This document shows, piece by piece, positions 23,940-36,000 of a stretch of 64,000 bases of DNA; position 1 is the stretch's first letter, and each line of letters opens with the position of its first letter. The stretch lies in NCBI GenBank assembly GCA_002778195.1, contig PCDI01000008.1, forward strand, positions 1,243,154 to 1,307,153. The letters run 5' to 3'. The stretch comes from Raffaelea ambrosiae. Lineage: Eukaryota > Ascomycota > Sordariomycetes > Ophiostomatales > Ophiostomataceae. A program made the translations under genes and the position numbers. The notes beneath the pieces are model-generated. The model searched no databases. It saw only the letters and a list, made by a program, of their open reading frames with translations, and was not told where the DNA came from.

Positions 23940-26242
23940 CGTCGTCTGCTTTGTCCCCTGGTCTTTGTTCTGGCTGGCCTGGGGCCCTTGGAGATGTCAC
24001 CATAGTCAGTTGGTGATGTGGTGATTTTGCGTGTTAACAAAACAGCCGCTTGCCCTGTTTTCATTCGCTTGTCGGCGCGGTCTAGGCGGCTCGGCTGATG
24101 GTCATATAATAGTTAGTTAGTTTGCTTTTTGGCCAGGTTGGTCGGTGTCTCTGTTGTCTGATCTCGCTCTCGCCTTCTGGTCTCCCCATTGTCTCACTCT
24201 TGGGAGTCGCTGTCAGTCCCTCTTCCCTTCCCCAGGCTGCCTGTCAGTCTCCCCCAAGCTTCCGCCACTCGTTACATCGCTACTCCTCACTCTCCACTGG
24301 CACTTGTCGCCCGTCAGGCTGCCAGTCTACCTGCTGGCCTCGCTGACTTGCTCTGCCTCAATCAAGACAGCCCACCGGAACTTGGACCAGCTGTTTTGGC
24401 CCTCCCTCCTTGCCCTTCGCCACCAGAGTGCACGTGTCGATCGCTGTTGGCTGTAGGGGTCATATTCCGTCCTCGTCACGTAGCTGGCATTTTCCTGGCA
24501 TTTTGGTATTTTTTCCCCTTGTCTCGCGATTTTTTTTATTTTGGAACCTGGTCAACTCTCCCCCAAATCCTATTTCTCGCCAGCCAAATTTTGCGTGCCC
24601 ACATTTTTTTTTGGAGATCCTTTGGGAAAAGGCAGCAAGAACACAGTTATCAATTAACTATTACAAGACAATAAAAACGAACAGCTGCTGCTCCCCCGTC
24701 TCCGTCGTCTTTCGCCTCCCTGCCCGCCCGGTTTCAGCTGCCTGCCTCGATCGTCGTCGATCGCCCGCTCCCGGCTCTCTTCGCACCGCGCCCGCCTAGA
24801 GAGCGCTCTTGCTTCCCCTTCCGTCACTGCATCTCGCTGCAGCTCTCGCTGCACCTCGGCCCATATCTTTTTTTTTCTCCCTTTTCCTTCCCTTTTTGGA
24901 CTCTCTTTTCCTTCCCCTTTTGGAGGCCAATTTGTATCCTCTTTTCCTTTCTTCCTTGTCTTGGAATTTCCGATTTTGTCCTCGACTTTATTTGGGTTTG
25001 CTTCCCGCCCCGGCCGCCACCCTGTCCTTCCCCTCCTTCCCCTTCTTCCCCTACTCGTACTTGTCCTTGCATCGCGCCTTCCCTCTCCGGCGCGCCCACA
25101 CCCCAGCGCCGCCGTTCCCCAGCACGCTGGGTCGTTAAGAAGGCCCCCCGAGCCCAGCCAACGCAGCCCGCGCATGCCCCAACTTACCCCCTCACTTGCT
25201 GGCGCCCCTCTGGGACTTAGTGCTGCCCGCTCGCGCCTTCCCCGTTGGCGTCTTTGCCGTTGGCGCTTTCCCCGTTGGTGCTTTTTTCTACCTGGTGTCT
25301 CTTCTAGAAAATAGAGACACGGCGGCCAAAGAAGCGAGACAACACACGCTGAGAGAGAGTGTGTGTGTGCGTGACTCGTGCGGTTCGCTTTTCTTTTGTT
25401 ATTAATATCCCTCACAAAAAAAAAAAAAAAAGAGAGAACAAAAAAAGAACAAAAAAGGGGCCAGACAAATCCAACACCCCCCCCCAAAACCCCCTCCTGC
25501 CAACCGGTCTGCCAAATGCCGGCATTTGGCGCGCGGAGGACGCCGAGGCGGTCGCCATTGCTACTTGTAATACATACTGCGCCGCCCGCTGTCCCGTGGG
25601 TGGCTTCGGCGTGCCTCTCACGGTTCGCAGAGACGGAGCAGTCGCAGAACAGAAGGCTCTCTCTGCCTGTTTGCTGGACTGTCCCCGGCAACAGACAGTC
25701 TCCCTCTCTCTGAGGGGAGCCATATACGGGCCCTCTTTTTTCATCATTTTATTTGACTTCGCTTTTATTTATTTTATTCACATTTTCCCTATTTTTTTAT
25801 CATTATTTTTTTTTCGCCTTCCCGGGCCCCCTCCTGCCATATCCTGCCCGGAGGGGCGCCGCATTTTGTCTTTCTGGTTCTCCTTTTTTTCCTAATTATT
25901 TTTCCATTTTATTTTATTCCTCCGGGCTCTCGCCATCGCCTTCTCTCTATTAACTTCCGTCTCCTGCCTCGGTCGCCTCTGACCCCCGTCCACCTCTCCC
26001 CGGACGTCTCTCTCTCTCTCCCTCCTCCTCTCCTCCCCCCCCTCCTTTCCTCTTCCTTCCTCCTCCCCCTTCCTCTCTCCAAGTCGCCGCCGTCTCCTAT
26101 GCTCCTTACTGCACCTTCTCTCCTTGAGCGGCGGCCTCTTTTTTTTTTTTTTTTTTTTGTGTTCTCGGCGTCTTCTCTTCTCCCTCCTCTCTTCTCGCCT
26201 CCGTCTCCTCTCCCTCCCGCTCCCTCCTCCCGCCGCCCCTTT

Positions 26243-29200
26243 ATGGAGACGGTCAAGTTCGTTCCTCCCGGCGGCCACCGCGCCTGTCTGAGCTGCTCGG
26301 CTGCCAAGGCCAAGTGCGTCTTTCCCGAAGACGATGCCGGTGTTAGCGATGCGCCACACGCTGTGGGCAGTATAAGTCTGGGCGATGCCAGCGACACCTC
26401 TGAGCATCACCACCACCAACACCACCACCAGTTCTCCGCCGCCGGAGACGGCCTACCGCCCGGCGCATCCTCTGCGTCTGCATCTGCGTCGTCCGCGCAT
26501 GGCGATGGCGTGCCGGCTGTTCCCAAGTGCGAACGGTGCGAGCGCCTAGGTAGAGATTGCCTGCTGCCAGCCCGTCCGCGCAAGAAACGGCGCGTTGGTC
26601 CCATCAAGTGCGTATAGCCCCCCTGTGTTCCTTGTGTTCCTTGTCTTTTTGTGTTTTAGTGGTTGCATATGCTGCCATTGCCCCCGTGTTGGCGTTGTCT
26701 GGCGTCGGACTGTCTTACTGGGCTGCTCTGGTCGGACTGTCTTGGCTGCTCTTCTTGTGTCGCCGCACTCTGTCCCAGCTGCCCCAGCGATTTCGAGCCA
26801 GACGGCGTTCCCAGACGTTCCCAGACGTTCTCAGCTGGCCTCTGCTCGTGCCTTTGTTCATGCAGACTACAAGCTCGCCGTCCCAGACGCTTCCCTGTTC
26901 TTGGTGCCTGGTGTTGCCTGTCTTGGAAAGTCTCCGTGTTTCTGACGCTTCCAATCGCACGAGCTGCAGATCTGGCGCATCGCGCTCTTCGGCTGCAGGC
27001 AGCCACTCCAGCATCGCTTCGAGCCACCATGCCATCCCCCTGGACTCGACCCAGACCGCCGCGTCGGCTGGCTTCATGTCCACCTTTGCTGTCAATGTCG
27101 ACCGTCCCAGCTCAGCCGCGTCGACGGGTCCGCCCACCCCATCCGCTTCATCCGCTCCATCGTCCTCGGCAGCAGCAGCAATGGGCCGCCTCGGCAGCGA
27201 ACCACGCCCATCACAGCACCGCACCGCTCTGCCGCCATCACAGCCGTCGTCCATGTCCTCGGGCCTGCCGTCAGGAGGCCACGGCGCCGCACCATCGCAC
27301 GTCGAGTCTCCCAGGCCCTCTCCCACGACTTCTGCCACGGCCGGTCACTTTCCCCATGCCCAGCGCCAACCGCCATCTCACCCTCCTCCTCCGCCTCCTG
27401 CGCCTCCTCTTCGTCCTTCTCCAGCTTCGGGAGCAGACACGGCATCGGCACAGTCTCCACCACCTCCACGACCACGATCGCCAGATCCCTGGCATGCCAT
27501 TACCAACGCCGTGCTCAACATGGAGGAGAAGTCCGCCGAGGAGCTGCTCGGCTGCTACCGCGCCTACTTTGGCAAGTTCAACCCGGCAGTCGATGTGTCT
27601 GACAACAGAATCACAGCCGCCATGTTGAAAGCCGACCGTCCGCTTGTCTGGCTGGCCATCGTCTGCGTAACCTCGTACTTTAATCTGGAACGCCAATCAC
27701 GCATTGCCAAAGCCTTCATCATCCACCTGAGCGAACAGTTGTTCCAGTATGGCCGCAAGAATATCGACCTGCTGCAGGGCATCATGACGTTTGTGAGCGG
27801 GTAAGCTTTCTCTGCAATCTTCTCCCTAGATCTAAACGTGTTTCTGCCGGGCAGTTACCATTTTCTGCTTGTGATTGCCTCATGCTGAACACTTTACTTT
27901 CTTTCTTTTTGCCTTGTGCCTGCCTCTAGCTGCCCTTTGATAAACTACATCTTTCCCCAATTCGCCAACCTACTCTCAGTGGCCATGGCCCTGGCCAGCG
28001 ATCTGGGCTTGGACGTGCTGGAATATTCTCGGACGGTCGACCAGTCCCCTCTTGGCCCGCACGCCAGCCGCTCGTATCATGGCCCTGCCCGCCAATTCCC
28101 CGAGAATGGCCACTCCTCTGAGGGACGCCGCGCTCTCGCCGGCATCTTTTGTCTTACTCAGGCTTTTAGTCACGGCGGCGCCTCGATGACCACTATGAAA
28201 TTTACGCCGCAGCTCCTTGAGTCTTGCCGTATGATGGAGGCTCGCTTCGCCGAGAAACAGGCCGACAATGACAATGGAAAAGATCCCGCTTTCGACTTCT
28301 ACCTGTCCATTACTGTCCGCCTCTACCATCTCATGAGCCGCGCGTCACAAGTCCAATTGGATGCCGACGTCGCTGGCTGTTTTGCCATTCCTGCAAAGAC
28401 GCACATTGAGGCCTTCGAGGCCGAGTTAAAACAGCTGTGGGATGGTGTTCCCACTCAGCATCAAACCGACTGTGAGGCCATGTCATTTCCTAAAGCCCCT
28501 TCTCCTAACACCCCCCCTTTCTCTCTTTCTGCTTGAGCACACCATCACCGACAGTTTACTGACGCAGTGCCTTTCTTTTCTTTTTTCTTTTTTCTTTTTT
28601 GGAAGTGAGCATTAAGCTTGTCTACCTTACGACTCAGCTGTACGTCTACAAGCTCGGCATCGCCCGCCCTGTTCTGGCTCCTCAAAACGAGCATGTTGAA
28701 AGCAGCGACCCAGATCGCGACGAGTGCGCCGTCAAGTGCTTAACGGCCCTCAACGAATTTTTCGACACATTCTTTAGCATTCCCGTGGACATTATCCCTC
28801 ACCTGAGTTTGCTCCACTACAGCGCGCTCACCAACGGCTATCTCATGCTAGCAAGAATGACAGCCTTCTATCGTGGCCTGCCGCAACCCCCGAACGCAAC
28901 TCCCGGGGTCCAGCTCGCTTCGTTCAATACCGTTCTCGAAACTTTGGCCACTCGCTACGAAGAAGCGTCCACCGTGCCACACCCGCTGGGTCACGCGTTG
29001 CGCAACCCTCTGTTCAGAAGTGCTGCCGCCCGGTTCCGCTCTGAGAAACTGCTGGGCATAAGCGTGCGCCGGAAAAATCAGTATGATCTGGTCACCACAG
29101 AGAAGCAAACGTCGGCACACAGAGAGGCGAATGCCAAGCCCCAACTAGGTGCGCCGCTGTCTTTCCAGGCGTCAGCCTCCAGCAGCTTATTGTCCGTAGA

Positions 29201-29684
29201 CAGTCTTGTTATTCCGACCGTTGAAGAGAAAATCGCGGCCGGCCAGGAGGACGAAGAAGGACAAATTGACAATGTAGCCCAGGCTTCCTTGCAATCGGAC
29301 CTTGATGGAAGCAGCACCGCCGGTGCCGGCAGCGACGACACGGATCCCCAGATCGAGCTCAAGAAAATCATTGCCGATTTTGCGAACCCCCAGACCGAAC
29401 AGGCCGAATGGTGGGCCTGGTTTGACGACTTCCACCACAACCTCACGCGCCGAGAGAGTCCCACTGGCAGCAGCTCGGTCGCAGGAGGCACCAGCGGCAC
29501 ATCGACGGGCAGCGGTAGCAGCATGGCGGGCAGCGTGGCGGGTGGCTTCGGGAGGCGCCGCTCTCGCTGGAGACAGGGCGCGCCCAGTGTGGCGAGCATC
29601 GACAGCCTGTTGAATAACAGAGATCAGGAGCCGAACTTCGATACCTACATCCAGCAGCAGCAAAACGCCAAGGGGCCACGGTGA
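26243..29684 (+). CDS. Zn2Cys6 fungal transcription factor with an expanded zinc-cluster loop
   Basis: The predicted nuclear regulator has 938 residues. Exons: 26243-26607, 26970-27800, 27930-28471 and 28606-29684. All use GT..AG and keep phase. The 362-base first intron is the least certain. The N terminus carries RACLSCSAAKAKC, a long insert, then CERCERLGRDCLLPARPRKKRR. Cysteines are at 15, 18, 25, 96, 99 and 106, so C3 and C4 are 70 residues apart, against roughly 5-12 in most members. The insert has a His cluster. A Ser/Pro-rich linker follows. The middle domain typical of the class starts near DPWHAITNAVLNMEEKSAEELL and includes SVAMALASDLGLD. The C terminus is low-complexity. The layout resembles the PrtT group of protease regulators, but the target genes cannot be told. 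An in-frame ATG at 26099 exists, but the stretch between is a pyrimidine tract. Confidence 0.8.
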
Positions 29685-30262
29685 AGTTCAAGAAAAGCCC
29701 CCCCAAAAAATATCCAAGAAAAAAAATAAAATAAAAAATAAAAAATAGGAACGAGAGTTCCAGTACAGGGACAAGACAGTCAGCAATCTGTGGACACTAC
29801 GGGTGATCAGCTCCCCGTTCTAACCGCCACCTTTAGAAGATGTACAGCCACCAATTACGATATATTGATTGGGGGGGATGGGAGAAATAGGGGAGGGGAG
29901 AGGCAAAATGGGGGCCAGGGGTCAGCGGAAGGGATGCTTTACTGGGCTTCCTACTTGACAACAGAACTGGTCAGGGGGCCCAGAGAGGAGACAGTGATTC
30001 CCCAGGAGGGGATGTATTAATTGTTTCCTTTGCGTTGCCTTTTCGGATCAATCTTCTCGGGCTCGCCCCCTGAGCGACAGCCCTTTCCCACACGTGTGTG
30101 TGATCTGGTGTCTTTCTCTTTCTTTTGTTTTCTGGGTGTTCCATTGGAAATTCCCTTTTGGGGAGAGGGGCTGATTTTTCCTTGTCCTCTTTAATTTGTT
30201 TACTTGTCAAACGTTTGTTTCACGCTTTTTTTTTATCACGTCCTGTACCAATACCCCCCCCC

Positions 30263-30292
30263 NNNNNNNNNNNNNNNNNNNNNNNNNNNNNN
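30263..30292. other. Assembly gap (30 N)
   Basis: Thirty Ns lie between a C run (about 30254-30262) and a T run (30293-30299). Homopolymers on both sides suggest the assembly failed in simple sequence. The true gap length is unknown. Confidence 0.99.
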
Positions 30293-32032
30293 TTTTTTTG
30301 ACAGCTGAAGTGGCAACCATCTGGGACGGGACAAGCTTCGGAGTTTGAGAAAAAAGATGCCCATGGAAGCGGCACACATGCAGGGCATATTTTTTTCGTT
30401 TACTTAAAAAGGAAACGGCAAGCAAGGGTGTGAGACTTTGCGGGCGGACCTCTGCATTTCGTACTTCTTTTGGGTGGATTTGGGAGAAGGAGGCGCTGGC
30501 AAACCGCTTTGGGCTGATTTGGATTGGTTTGCTCTGTCGGGTTGATATTGTATTTTTCCTTCTGCTGCTCTTTGCTGTGAGTGGCATTGGTTTGCTGTTT
30601 GGGAGTTGTGACTTTTCGTGTGTGTGGTGTGTGTGTGTTTTCCACAAGACATAGAACTGGATTGGAAAAAAAGGCAACAACAGAGAAGAGAAGTATGAAG
30701 AAAAAGAAAACCATTTGGCTATAGCATTGGCGGATTCATAGCCATGCCATCAGTGCCGTCCGTGGTTTGGGAACGTGAGTCTCATTGCTAGAGACAAGGC
30801 GGAACTACAGTGGAGGTGAAATGAAGGTTTACGAGCACCCAAAAGCATAGATTGGCTGGATCCCAAGTGCGACAGTTTCCTTTCTCGGCGTGTCCGTCAC
30901 TTATCTTGCCCAGGATTCCCTCCCGCCGCAATATATATAGTGTATGCATGATGCCCTGTTGGGCGAGCAAGCCCTGCCTTATCATACGGATTCCAGAAGA
31001 CACAAGGCGCCCCAGCATTGTCCGTCTGTGTTGGACCATCTTCAGCTGGCATAGTCTGAGCAGGTAAAGTAGCACTCATGCTACCCAAGGAAGCCATCGC
31101 ATCTCAGCTCGAGCCGCACGCAACTGAAGTGCTTGCATCGGGTTGCCATCTCTCCTGGGGCCATCGTGGCTGCAAAGTGCCAGAATATGCCCTTCTAGTG
31201 CATGCGTCTGGCTTGGGCTAGAAAGGAAAAAGTCGGGCTTGGTCCCTTCCACGCGTTCCTCTCCGTCTTCATTCTCAAAGCGCTCGTAGAGTGTCCCTCA
31301 CGAAGCCGCAAAGAACATGCTTCGTCCGACCGTCCATCCGTTGGGAACAAAAGTCAGCAAGAGTGATGCTGCTGCTCTTCAGCAGCAGCAGCGCCACCAC
31401 CAAGAAGGCATGAGAGCGTTGGGCATCTTCGCGCACAGCGTCTTGTGCAATCTTTTCTTTGTCCCAGTGGAAACCCCAGAGCCACTACACCGGCTGGGCT
31501 CCAGGAGGGGGGGGGGTCTCTTGTTTTCCAGCTTCCCTGCTGCCTGTCCTCGCCGAACTGGCGGGCCTTGTTTGTGGAGCCCGAAACACACCTCGTTTAA
31601 GAGATATTTGGACGTCAGTGTGGCCAGTGTGTGGATCTTTTCCCAAGTTGCAAGGAACCACACACACCCTCCAAAACGTCCCCGGTGTTTTCTTCTTGCA
31701 GTTGGATCGCGCTGACGGCAAACGGTGCCCGTCAACCGGTGTGATTGGAACGCACCCCACAAAAGCAGACAAGGCATAAAGCGGGAGCAAAAACAAAAAA
31801 AAAAACAATAATAGCTTTTTGGAACGGCTGACACCCACCCGCCCGCCTCGCGTGGCAGACTCGTCCCAAATCTTCCCAGCGCCGCTTGACAAGCGAAGTC
31901 ACACGAAAAGACAAAGAGCAAAGCAGCCCATTCACGAGTGAAGGTGGGAGAGAGAGAGTGGCAAGAGAAACGCAGAGGGACAAATAGAGCAGGCAGGTTC
32001 TCGGCTTCCCGCCAATGCATAAACCGAGACAT

Positions 32033-32089
32033 ATGCATGCAGAGGCGAGACATGCGTGCAGAAGCGAGGCATGCATGCAGAAGAATGTG
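32033..32089. repeat. Three-copy 19-bp tandem repeat
   Basis: Units at 32033-32051, 32052-32070 and 32071-32089 share the core ATGCATGCAGAAGCGAG with a few substitutions. They are non-coding. Confidence 0.75.
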
Positions 32090-32817
32090 TGTGGTTTCTC
32101 TCCCTTTAGGATGTCTCTTGTATGCAGAGGTCCCTCTTTGGCAATCCTCTTGGCTGTGCTGGCTGCCGTTTTTTTGCACTACGTAATACCAGCCATCAAA
32201 TTCCCGTTTTTGGTTTGATCGGGTATTCGGCTGTTTCACTGGCTGTTTTTTTTTTCTTTCTTTTCAGCCCGATGTCTGCATAGGAACACGGCAGTGGTCA
32301 GAAAAAATATACCGCTTTGGGCGACGTGCAGGAAGGATCGACGGAAGGTTCCGTCCTATCAGAAGTTGGTGATAATCAGAGGCGAACCGTGGGAAACGAA
32401 CCAATGACGGAATCCTTTTGTTATTTTGTTTTTGTCTCCAAAAGATCTCTTGTGCCTTCCCGTCACATGTTCCACCTGTCGTACGAGTAGTTGTAGACGA
32501 CTTGTTTTGTTTGTATTTATTTTGTGATTTTTATTACATTTATTTCTCTTTAAGTCTACACGGGAGAGTGCCCTTCCAGTACTCGGACGCCCATCTGCCT
32601 GATGCCATGACCTGTCAGCAACCAGAAATCACACGGTAGGGAGGATGGTCCGATCAAAGGCTTGCCGCTTCTCCCGGCGTGTGCCTTTTGTTTGCTTGGA
32701 AGGAGAGTGCAGTGCGCATAGGGATGCCGGCAAACAGAGAGTGAGAAGGGCATGGACGCGGAAAAGAAAACGTCGCTTTGGCCTTGCAAAATCATCGTGA
32801 GACTAACCCTATTTATT

Positions 32818-33068
32818 CTATGCGTGCACCGCGGGTCGCTCGGCGGCCTCCTCCTTGTCGTCCTCGCTCGGCGTCTCGTCGGGGTTGAGCGCGAACGAGA
32901 TGAGGGGGGTGATCGCACTGCAGTCGTCGCCGCAGCGCACGATCTCCTGCGTATGCGCCCCTGCGTATGCGCCCGCACGGCCGCGAGGCCGACGTGCTCC
33001 ACGTGGGCGATGTAGGCCTTGTTCGCCTTCGTGGGCGTGTCCTCCCGGTCGCCGCGGGCTAGGGTCTT
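32818..33068 (-). pseudogene. C-terminal coding fragment of unknown family, frameshifted by a 14-bp duplication
   Basis: Read on the minus strand from 33068, codons end almost always in C or G, as in this genome's real genes: KTLARGDREDTPTKANKAYI, then a VEHVGLAAVRAHTQ segment. At 32947-32974 a 14-base word occurs twice in tandem and shifts the frame. Past the second copy, another frame continues with the same codon bias (EIVRCGDDCSAITPLISFAL, then an acidic end) to a TAG at 32820-32818. Upstream of 33068 I cannot follow a convincing frame. I do not recognise the family. It may be a decayed gene, a last exon with an unusual junction, or a misassembled repeat. Confidence 0.35.
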
Positions 33069-36000
33069 CCTGTTGGATGGTGGCTGTCGGGGACGGTGGT
33101 CGCTTCTTCCGCGGTGGGTGCAGCGCGCTTAGGGACCCCCTTGGGCGGATGGAGCTTGCATTCTCCGAGTCGTAAGAGATGGTCAACGCCAGCATCATCG
33201 TGAAGGTAAGGTATACGCACGTAGTAAGATATGGCCAGTACGTGAAAAGCCGCATGGACCCAAACCGTGTACTGCCACCCGGGACGGGCCACCACGCTCA
33301 TACGGCTTCTGTAGACTCTCGAACACAGCGTTCATGTGTCGTGGCGCCTCGATAACAGCCCAAAGGAAAGGGGGGGGGGGGTTCCCTGGTTCGTACGGCA
33401 ACGGTTTCCTCCGCAGTTTCCTTTGCTGGACCCGTTGGATCCCTGAGGTATTCCACTCGGCTCACTCTCGTTCTCTTCGTATACCCTGGATTACGCGCCA
33501 ATGATTGGCGACTTGCGCGTGCCAGGACGAGTCTGCGGCCGGGAGACACAATCGGTGGCGAGCACCTGCGCGATGCTATCATGAGCCCACGAACTCGGTC
33601 GCTCGAATAGCCTCGACTGGAGAGACCAGGGAAAAAAAGTACTGTAGTTGCCGTTCTCACTGAAACGTGGTGAGTTCTTGTCGTTTATTTTGTCATGGGG
33701 GTATCCCAGGCACAAACAACCAAGAATGTCCAGGCGACCTGCATAGATTGCCAAACATTTTATGTCATGGTCATGATATTCAAAGACCATGTCATCTTGG
33801 CAAACTTCTTTGAGCCTCCTGGGGCTTGGGCACGGCCTCTCTCGTCTTCCCATAAAACAAGTCTGCGGCACGTCCTGGTCTTCAATGCCGCTATTGTGGT
33901 CTGGCTCAGAGCCACCCGACGACGTGTGCAACGCATTTTGTTCTTCGACGGGCATGGAATGGTACATGGTGAAGAGAACAGCACCGCATCCTCTTCCGCT
34001 CTGGATGGAGAAAATGGATGGCGCGGATCAGACGAGACTGCACGGAAATGAATCCTTGTTCCATGCCCGAAGTCGTAGCTACATCATCGTCGGCGAACTC
34101 CGCAGCGGTCACCGAATCGGGGCCGGCATCAACCGCCTCCGTGACCACGCCGGGCCCACGTAGATATACACCTTTGCAAAACCGACGGAAGTGGTGCTGG
34201 TACGGGGCCACCTGATTACGGTCGTGGGCTCCGGTGTGTCCATGAGAGTCGGCGATCTTGAAATTGGTCCTGTTTCCATGGCGCTCTGTTGGAGAAAGAC
34301 AGGATCGGTAGAAATTGGTTTAACATAAGCAAAGGTGCTTCGAGTGCTGAGAGAGAACATCCATGGGCCATTGACTGTTACTTCGCAGGGGCCGAAGGCG
34401 AGGGGGCAGCGGGACTGGGCGGCGGATAGGGCTGGGAGCGCGGTTCGCAGAGGCCCCGAGGGCACGAGACAATGTGTTGCGCGTATGGGGCGCACCGCGA
34501 GCGGGAATCGCCAGAGGAGCAGGCGTCGTGGAGCGGCCGCGGGCAGCGGCCGAGGGACGAGGTGGCGGTGTCAGACCAGTGTGCTCGCGACCAATTCGGG
34601 GAGCACGAGACGGCGTAGCAGGACTAGCCACGCCACGCCACGGTCCGAGAAGGCCGCGACATCGCTCTGCCAGGAGCTGACGTGCTGGCTTCTGCCACCG
34701 ACACTACCCGCCTGCGAGGCGGCGCCGTGCAGAGAGTTTCCCCTCGAGGGAGAATTGTTGACCGGCGACCCCAGCAACACAAGGACCACGCGGCCGGGGC
34801 GTGAGCTGCCAGGCGCGCCAGACGATTGGCCGGAGCCACGACGAGGAGTCGGCAAATAAGAGAAAAGTTGATGTGCTCTGCAGAGTGCTCTTTTCAATCG
34901 AATTTTTGCTGGTCTCTATGTTGTTGTCAGAAGGAACACAGCCCTGTCCTCAACGACGCGGTCGCCTCGATACCCCGGAAGTTTCTAGTAAGCTCTTGCG
35001 GCGGACTCCTGTTTGGGCGAATCCATCGCAGATCAGCCGCCAGTATCCCTCGATCAGCATCCCTCGACATCCCTGGAAATCACGCTGGGCCAATCGAAAT
35101 CAAACAAAGCTGCAGTCGTGCGCGGGATTGAAGGACCACACTATTCGCCCTCTCCCAGAAGCCTGGTGCTGTAGAAGTCCCAGGTCTTGGCCGCACACAT
35201 ACGGTCTCCGGCAATTACGGCGGGAAACGCAACTTGAACCCGCACTGCACGAAGTCAAACGCTGCCATGATACGTTCTGGGTACTTCTTGGCAGAGTAGG
35301 GGAAAATCTGGCATGCCTGGGGGTGGTCTGCTCCTGTAACGGCACCCAGGCCATCCTCGCGAGAATGCAGGGTGCTTCCCCTTCCCAACACTCCACGAAC
35401 GCTTTCTCAAATTGGATTTTGTCCCATTCGGAAGGGAGTAGTTGTCCACATTTGTCCAGGAGTAGAACCATTTCGCCTTGCCACAAGTAGCGTGTTAGTG
35501 TGCGTGTTCGTACCAAAGGCTCCAAAGTGATACCCTATGCTTCAACCGGCATATGTCGGACTGTGATGCTGCCCTGGAGCGAAGGCACACATCAAACCTC
35601 GGTATCTCGTTTCCTGGTAAGGTGCAACCGGGCAACAGCGCCAACAGTGCCTTCCATCACGGACGCCAAATTTTTATTTTTATATTGGCCAAATATTAAC
35701 GGCCGGTCGGAAAGGAAAATTCCGACCAAAGCTCATCAGTCGAACGATTTGGACCAGGACAAACCGGAGGTTCCTCCTTGGCTTTTTTCAGACCCCCCCT
35801 TCAGGTATGCGCGCAAGTATGCGCGCTGTTTGGACATTTGGTCTCTGGCGGTGGACACCTTGATTCGAGATCTTTTCTTGTATCTTCACCAGCCATTTTA
35901 ACCCAAATAGTGTCTTGAACATGCGCCAGAATTCTAGCGGGTGTTTGGTCCTACGTGCGATTAGGCTCAACTGAGAGATGGGTATCTTCGTTCTGGGCAG

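Larger units (their letters stand above)
19509..26242. other. 6.7-kb gene-poor interval and long pyrimidine-rich leader of the Zn2Cys6 gene
   Basis: I recognise no gene here. Contents: a T-rich 3' flank of the WSC gene to about 19970; a five-copy 7-mer AGGTGGC repeat at 21440-21474; a (GA)n tract at 23850-23939 inside a purine-rich block from about 23380; TACTCGTA words at 21311, 21608 and 25052; and homopolymer runs. From about 25970 to 26230 the plus strand is almost pure C/T, with a T run near 26140-26158, as expected for a long fungal 5' leader. Open frames here have compositions set by the simple sequence and are not called. Confidence 0.5.

Noticed and set aside
23740..24064. Glu-Arg or Leu-Ser repeat frames over the GA tract
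   Set aside because: Produced by the dinucleotide repeat; no flanking coding signal.
30207..30680. Open frame running across the N gap
   Set aside because: Ns translate as unknown and the flanks are homopolymers; no real coding signal.
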